In this document: one piece after another, positions 57,890 to 64,000 of the stretch | Layout of the letters: each line of letters starts with the position of its first letter | Position numbering within the stretch: position 1 is the first letter of the stretch | Origin: Labia minor | Taxonomy: Eukaryota; Arthropoda; Insecta; Dermaptera; Spongiphoridae | DNA length: 64,000 bases | Assembly (NCBI GenBank): GCA_963082975.1 | Contig: OY720344.1 | Coordinates: forward strand, 8,977,580 to 9,041,579 | Direction: 5' to 3' | Translations under genes and position numbers: made by a program | Notes under the pieces: model-generated | What the model saw: the letters and a program-made list of their open reading frames with translations, nothing else | Database searches by the model: none | What the model was told of the DNA's origin: nothing

Positions 57890-60076
57890 GAATTTATAAG
57901 AGTATATATATTTTATATATATCTATATATATATATACTTTGTCAATATATAACTTTAGTTTATTTAAAAATGAGTATTTTTAAGTATTTATTTATTTTA
58001 TTTATTTTTTTTTTATTTTTATTTTGTCATTTTTTTTTTGTTTTTAATTAAATTTTTTTTATTCAAAGAAATTGCTTATTATATTAAAAATAAAATATAA
58101 ATTTTATATATTATTTTTGTATAATTCAAGGATATTAAAAATGAATATTAGGAAAATTTAATTTAATAAATAACTAAAAAGGGATTTTTAAATTCGAACA
58201 AATCACTTTTAAAATTAGGACGTACAGGCGCTTCTAGTGGATTCTAAATTAATATTTCTCTAGAATTAAATGCTGCAGGATAAAAACCTACATTTTTGTA
58301 TTGTCATTATTTCTATAACTCGATAACATTATATATATATATATATACATATATATGTGTGTTTATTTATATACATATACATACATATATAAATATATAT
58401 ACATTTATTTAAGATTTTGATTTATTTTTTATTATTATAATTATTATTATAATTAATAATTTATTTGTATTATATTTTTTATTGGCATAATATATTTTTA
58501 ATACCCAAGATATATATCTGAATAGGTATTTTATTGTTTTTATCATATAATAAAAATAGATGTGTATCGTTTATTAAAATATCTAAAAAAAAATATATGT
58601 ATCATATATGACATTAAAATTTTGAATAATTTAAATTACATCGCCTGTACGTTAAAAAATCATTTTAAATATAATATATCAATTTGAGAGATAACGAGAC
58701 AATATGAAAAAAATAATTATTTCTGTTTATTGTGAGGATATTTATATTTTAATCAAGAATAAGACTCACATTTATCAGAAAACTCCATACATTAGATTTA
58801 AACTTTTTCTGGGACATTGTTCCTATGGAAATTAAATTGTATATAAACTTCAATAATTATTAAACCAAATAAAATGTTTTAATAAAAAAGCTGTAGTTAA
58901 TATACAAAATAATGAATGATTTTAAAAATTAACTAAAAACTAAATTTGTTAAAACAAGCTATGAAAATTAACTCAAAATGTGAGTGACGTTATTATAATA
59001 GTTTTAAAAAAAGATGTAACCATCATGATTATTTAAATTGTTATACGTTATTTCAAGTATTTACAATGAAAAAAATTGACCACTTTTCAAAAATATTTGT
59101 AATTTTCATGTCATTGATTATCTAATTTCATAAAAAAAATTAATGTTTCTCTTTCTATTCTCAATTTTAACATCAAAATGTTTATAAAATTTCATTTTAT
59201 CACAAATTGTTAAAAAAACGGCATTATATATAATATAATAGAATAATCAATTGCTTAAGATCATTTTTTTCATTGAAAATTCTTATAAAACATTTATTGC
59301 ACGAACTCTTTTTCAATGAGTTAAAAAAGCTAATACATTCCAAAAAAATAACATAGAATAAATAATTTGATATCAGTGTAATTGTGTACTTTGGATGAAG
59401 AGTGTACTCCTTATTTGAGTGAAAGTAATATATATAAATTGCAAAAAATCAAAATAACGTACATAATACCATGGGCCACCCATTCAAAGAGCCCTTTGTT
59501 AATAATTAAAATAAGCTTATCACTATTAGAGACCCTTTCTATTAAATTGTATAATTATGATGTATTATTAAAAAAGACTCACACTAATTATATTTCATTA
59601 ATATTTTAAGCTGAATTCGTATTAGAAAAACTGAAACTCTTAAATCTCTTATTTCTAAAATCTTTATATTGCATAAAATAGTCAAACTATGAGACGAATG
59701 CTCTAAGCGTGTTTTAAAATTCATTCTTTAATAAAAATACTAAGAATTGAAAAACTTTTAAAAAGTTTGCTAAAAATAAATTATTTCTAAAGTAGATATG
59801 ACTGTATGCTTAGTTTCAACATAAAAACGATTATTAATTTAAAACTGACTCCTATATATATACATAGATATATATATATATATCTCTGTATAGATATAAA
59901 AAACAATTGCGAGCACTTGATGAGTGGCCATGTATTTGAGTATAGGGTATATGAAGATCTTGTTAAGATCTATGATTTCAAGTACATACATGAGTATGTG
60001 TAAGGGCTATTCGTCGTTGACGTGGAGGAAGGCGTGTGGAGCCGAGGTGGACCGAAATGCCGATCCGATGTTGGTG
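57890..60076. other. AT-rich spacer downstream of the zinc-knuckle gene
   Basis: No gene, RNA or clear repeat other than TA/ACAT microsatellites. The frames at 59382-60133 are composition artefacts or shadows of the last zinc-knuckle exon. Confidence 0.5.
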
Positions 60077-62965
60077 TCACTTGGAATCGGGTGGTTGTGG
60101 TGGTGGTTGATAATCTATACGATATTGTCCTGAAAGATATATTAAAAATAATAATGACGAGATATATATATATATATATATTATAGTGGCCGAGAGGTTT
60201 AAATAATGTTAAATCTAAACAACAAAAGTGTTGATTATTTTTATTTTAGTATCTATTTTGAACCTTAACTCTTCTAAAATACTTACCAGGTTTTGTCATA
60301 TCTTCAAAGGTTTGTTCTTTGCATTCAGGAGCCAGATGACTTTGACTACCACAGTTATAACATGTAATTTTGGTTGGGGGAAGTGGTGGGGGAGGATAAG
60401 TGACTGGGATAAAAGTAGGTGGGGGTGTTGGGTAAACCATTTCTCCACTTGGCGAGAAAGGGAAAGCAGGACGCATGTATCCATAAGATGGAAAGGATCG
60501 GAAAGCTGTCTGAGGATGGGGAGCAATAAAAGGATAAGGCACTGTCGTCGGCCCAGCTCCGCCATTAACGGCCGTGGGTCGAGGGCCCCTTGGCATCATA
60601 TCTGGCGGTTGAGATTTTAATGTTGATCCTGCAATGTTAAATAAATAAACAAAAAAATATTTAAAATATATTTCTCATTGATTATTTATTATTGATATTA
60701 ATATTTTTAATTTATCTTGCTAGTTAAATTTTTTTGTTAAATATATATATAAATCCTATTTACAATGTCAAGAAAAATAAATAAACAAACCATGAGATTT
60801 CCCACGTCCAAGTGGATGGCGTGTCCGCTCTTCACATTTGAATTCTTCAGCAGGAGGACTCCAACGTTCTCCTCCGGGGGTATCTGGAGGAGAATGACTT
60901 CCTGACGAAGTATCAGATGCTCCACTTGAACTTGGTGTTATTGCTGGGTGATGAGTTTCTTCCATTGGCATTGAACGCATATTACAATAATATGCAGGTG
61001 GTCCTGGGGCAATCCGGTTGGGTAAAGCGATGCAGGTATAACAATTTCCAGGTGGAGTTGGAAAGAGGACCTTTAGCAAAATATAAAAAAAAACTCAGGA
61101 TTTAGACTATAATTTTTTTTTACAATATAAATTTCCATATATTATTAATAAATAAATTTGAATAAATTGATAAAAAAAAATATAGATTTAATAAAAAAAT
61201 TTTATTTAATATTAAATTTTAAGATAATATTTCTTCACAAAGGTCTCTTGAAATATACTTTAAAAATTATAATATAATCCTAAATATATTGTTAATGATG
61301 ATTAAAAGAATAATTATTTCTTACTTGTCCTTGGGCGGCGGCAGCAGCAGCTGCAGCAGCAACTGCTGCAGAGGGTTGTTGCATAGCATACCGTCTTGGT
61401 CTTGTTAAACCATTACTAGGAGAAATTTGACTTAGAAGGTTACATAATTGTTGGACTTCCTTGGGCTCTTCATTCTAAAAATAAGAAAATATGTTGTATA
61501 AATATATTGGTCAATATATATTCGTATATATATGTCTTAATCTCTTGATCATTGACTCAGAAGTTAAGGTTAAATTCAAATTCTGTCCATAATCTTTTAG
61601 AGATGATGATATTAATTGACATGTCAATTTTTCTTTATTAATAAGTAATTTTAGTTAATTTTTAAAGTGACTTATATGATGTAATAAGATTCTAATTATT
61701 ATGTTCTACGAGGCGATGTTTGTGTTATTTCCAGAACTATTCTGCTATTCTTTCACTCTCACTCCCCTTTCCTGCTTTCAATATCTCTCTTACATCAAAT
61801 TTACATTATGGACGAGTCAAATGAAAGTGAGTCAGTGCGTCTTTTAAAAAGTTTCCGATGATGAACGTATCCTTTGGTGTTCTAAATTCGAAAAACAGTA
61901 ATGTCTGTGACGAATAGCTTCTTGAGTGAACTGTAGAAACCCCTGGTGTTTCCTTTATTGACTCTGTCAACGTATATCTGGTTGAAAGTGGTGACACCAT
62001 GATTCATCTCTACCCCACAAAAATTTATTCAAAAAATATTGTCTTACACTTGTATCGCGTTAAATATGTTAAGAAAGCGCCCATGAAATGAGTTTTGTGG
62101 TTCTCTGTATCCACTGTCAACTCGACAGCAAGTACTGATGATAATAATGAAACAAATCACATGAACCTGGCTGAATCAGTTGCACATAAGGCTTACTTTG
62201 ATTTGACTCATCTATATATATATATATATATACAAAGTATCACATACAAATTTTATTCGCCTATTTAAATAAAGATTAAGAAAAAAAATAATTTATATAT
62301 AGTAATTTAACAAATTCGTTTAAAATTATTATAGAAGAGAATCATTATAAAATGAAAATCACAATTTATAAAATCAAAAAATATTATATTAAATAAATAA
62401 AATATTAATAAAAAAATAAATATTATATTCTAATAATAAATTAGAAAAATAAAATCATACCTCCTCAGCTTGACTATTTTGATGATTAGATGTAGTTTCA
62501 GATTCTATAACCTGTTTTGGTCTTTGTTTTTCAGATCGAGATCCAGAATAGAAAGAACCTTTTGGACAACCTCTTGGAGGCGAAGGACATCGATTTGGAG
62601 AAGCACATTGAGCTTTAAATAACATTCATAATATATTATTATTAATTAAATAGGATTAATTCTAGTATATAAAATAGTGTATTGAAATGTAATTTCATTT
62701 GATTTTCTTTCTAAAGAAAAATATAACAGGGATATACATATTTTATTAAAAAACATACTAGGCGAAGATTGTCGACTTATAAGCGGAGATGAATTTGCTT
62801 CATTTGTACCAGCGGACGTCTGACAAATCCATGTCATAGGGGCAGCTGGAGGAGGTTGATGGGGATAACCAAAGTGGACGAATGCAGGTGTCGGATGATC
62901 CGATGGTGGAGGACCCATAAGCCCTGGAGGTGGAACAACAGGCCTTTTAGGATGAGCTTCATTGC
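60077..62965 (-). CDS. CCHC zinc-knuckle protein, ZCCHC2/14-like (3' part of gene)
   Basis: Six exons: 62759-62965, 62461-62612, 61325-61474, 60791-61070, 60287-60628, 60077-60129, all GT-AG with matching phases, about 394 codons. The gene is incomplete: the first exon here starts with a split codon and upstream exons lie beyond 64000. The protein is low-complexity and Pro/Ser-rich, with PKEVQQLCNLLSQI, an Ala tract (AAAAAAAAA, GCN repeats at 61333-61365), FPTPPGNCYTCIALPNR, and near the C-terminus a C-x2-C-x4-H-x4-C zinc knuckle (CYNCGSQSHLAPEC). It ends KPGQYRIDYQPPPQPPDSK. The knuckle followed by a G-Y/F-R-x-x-Y-x-P-P..DS tail resembles the end of ZCCHC14/ZCCHC2, whose N-terminal parts are off-window. 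Probably RNA binding; inference. Confidence 0.8.
61809..62212. mobile_element. MITE-like element in the zinc-knuckle gene intron
   Basis: GACGAGTCAAATGAAAGTGA at the left and the inverted GATGAGTCAAATCAAAGTAA at the right bound about 400 bp of GC-richer intron DNA. No coding domain; the minus frame inside it is spurious. TSD not clear. Confidence 0.55.
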
Positions 62966-63039
62966 CTAACAAGAGAATTGGTATGGAATGGAAATTTGGT
63001 AATATAATTAAAAAAAATTATTAAATAAGATTTAATTCA

Positions 63040-63180
63040 AGTAGTACACATATAAAATATTATATATTAAAATGTAATTTTATCTCTAGAGAAAAATCTA
63101 ACAAGGAAATATTTTATTTTTTTAAATTGTCAATATAAACATACTAGGCGAAGATTGTCACCTTATAAGCGGAGAAAGTT
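63040..63180 (-). repeat. Duplicated exon-intron boundary of the zinc-knuckle gene
   Basis: Resembles 62655-62795: both have AAACATACTAGGCGAAGATT, then TTATAAGCGGAGA, and a similar AT-rich left part. It copies the last ~35 nt of the exon at 62759-62965 plus its donor and intron start, in the upstream intron. No acceptor-bounded exon remains. Confidence 0.65.
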
Positions 63181-64000
63181 AGTAAATTAGTAAATTAAAT
63201 TTGAAAATGTTTTTTCTAGTAATTTATGCATTTAAAGTTTGTTTTTTACAGTTATACATATAAAAAAATAAATAGTATTGGAGTATGTTTAGTGTTAATT
63301 TTACATTTTGAACTTTAATTAGTTCATATAAGATTAAACAAAAAATTAATTAATTAATTTCATTTCATTAAATGTTAATAAAATTTAATTAAATTAGTTA
63401 AAATAATAATATTAAGTAGGTTAAGATTTATCATTGTTAAAGCATGTTTAAACAATAAAATAAAAAAATTGTTTAAAATTGTATAAATTAGTTTCATAAG
63501 AAAAAATAATGATTAAATTAAAATTTAAATAAAAATTTAGCACAGAAGAAAATCTTAAATGGTATTTTTGCACAACAAAAATAAAGTTAAGTATGAACAT
63601 AATAATAAAGGTTCATCTTTCTAAATATTCTATTAACTACTTCTATTTCCCTATCTTTATTTTGTTTTTTTAAATGTTTTTAATACCTTTATTACAACAA
63701 CATTGAAATATTTTATCTTTTATTATCATATTATTACCGTTGACTAACTCTCTAAGACTAATTTGTATATTACCTATGTTTCTAATAAGTTAATATTAAA
63801 ATTCAAATAATCAATGATATTTTGCGACAACTGTTTTTATCAAAATATATTTCAAAGAAACAAATTGTTAATGTAAAGAATATTTTTCACAATATTGTTA
63901 TTCAAATAATTTTAGAAAAAAATTCAACTTAAAAATAATTAAAATTTCGTTGAAATTATTAAAAATGAAAAAAAATATAAACTATCTATGGAATTTTAAA
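63181..64000. other. Upstream intron of the zinc-knuckle gene
   Basis: AT-rich, no exons recognised; presumably intron leading to exons beyond the window. Confidence 0.5.

Noticed and set aside
60228-60620. 130-codon plus-strand frame
   Set aside because: Antisense shadow of the zinc-knuckle exon 60287-60628.

Overview
The window is AT-rich (by eye roughly three quarters or more A+T), intron-bearing nuclear DNA from an insect, most likely a hymenopteran and possibly a parasitoid wasp. The organism call is inference from base composition, two gustatory receptors with the TYxxxxxQF signature, an arthropod-type U1 snRNA and the transposon mix. All gene models were spliced by hand from GT/AG sites, reading frame and conserved residues.

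Layout: 1-3857 is a ~157-bp satellite array that switches orientation and carries an insert. 6627-17521 (+) is a six-exon short-chain dehydrogenase of the 15-hydroxyprostaglandin dehydrogenase type. Its first intron holds a 7.5-kb Penelope-like retroelement array: two tandem full-length copies plus an inverted truncated copy. 18187-22809 (-) is POMT1 (protein O-mannosyltransferase 1), 11 exons. 25854-30770 (+) is a gustatory receptor with one in-frame TGA; its last intron holds a nested hAT element. 31172-38420 (+) is a small secreted Ser-rich peptide gene built from micro-exons with all phase-1 introns; its introns carry foldback transposons and LINE debris. 40041-45282 (+) is a second, intact gustatory receptor. 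45370-54890 contains two U1 snRNA genes in an inverted duplication, separated by LINE, Helentron-like and foldback repeats. 55336-55622 has tRNA-Gln(TTG) and tRNA-Thr(TGT), both minus. 56899-57412 (+) is a C15orf61 homologue. 60077-62965 (-) is the 3' part of a zinc-knuckle gene resembling ZCCHC2/14, continuing beyond the right edge.

Mobile DNA dominates: Penelope, two Helentron/HINE-like families with subterminal inverted repeats and a 3' hairpin, two hAT elements (one with an exact 8-bp TSD), mariners of DD34D and DD41D type, Jockey-like and other LINE remnants, and several long-TIR or foldback elements. Most genes lack functional links to each other. The two receptors are diverged tandem paralogues flanking the secreted-peptide gene.
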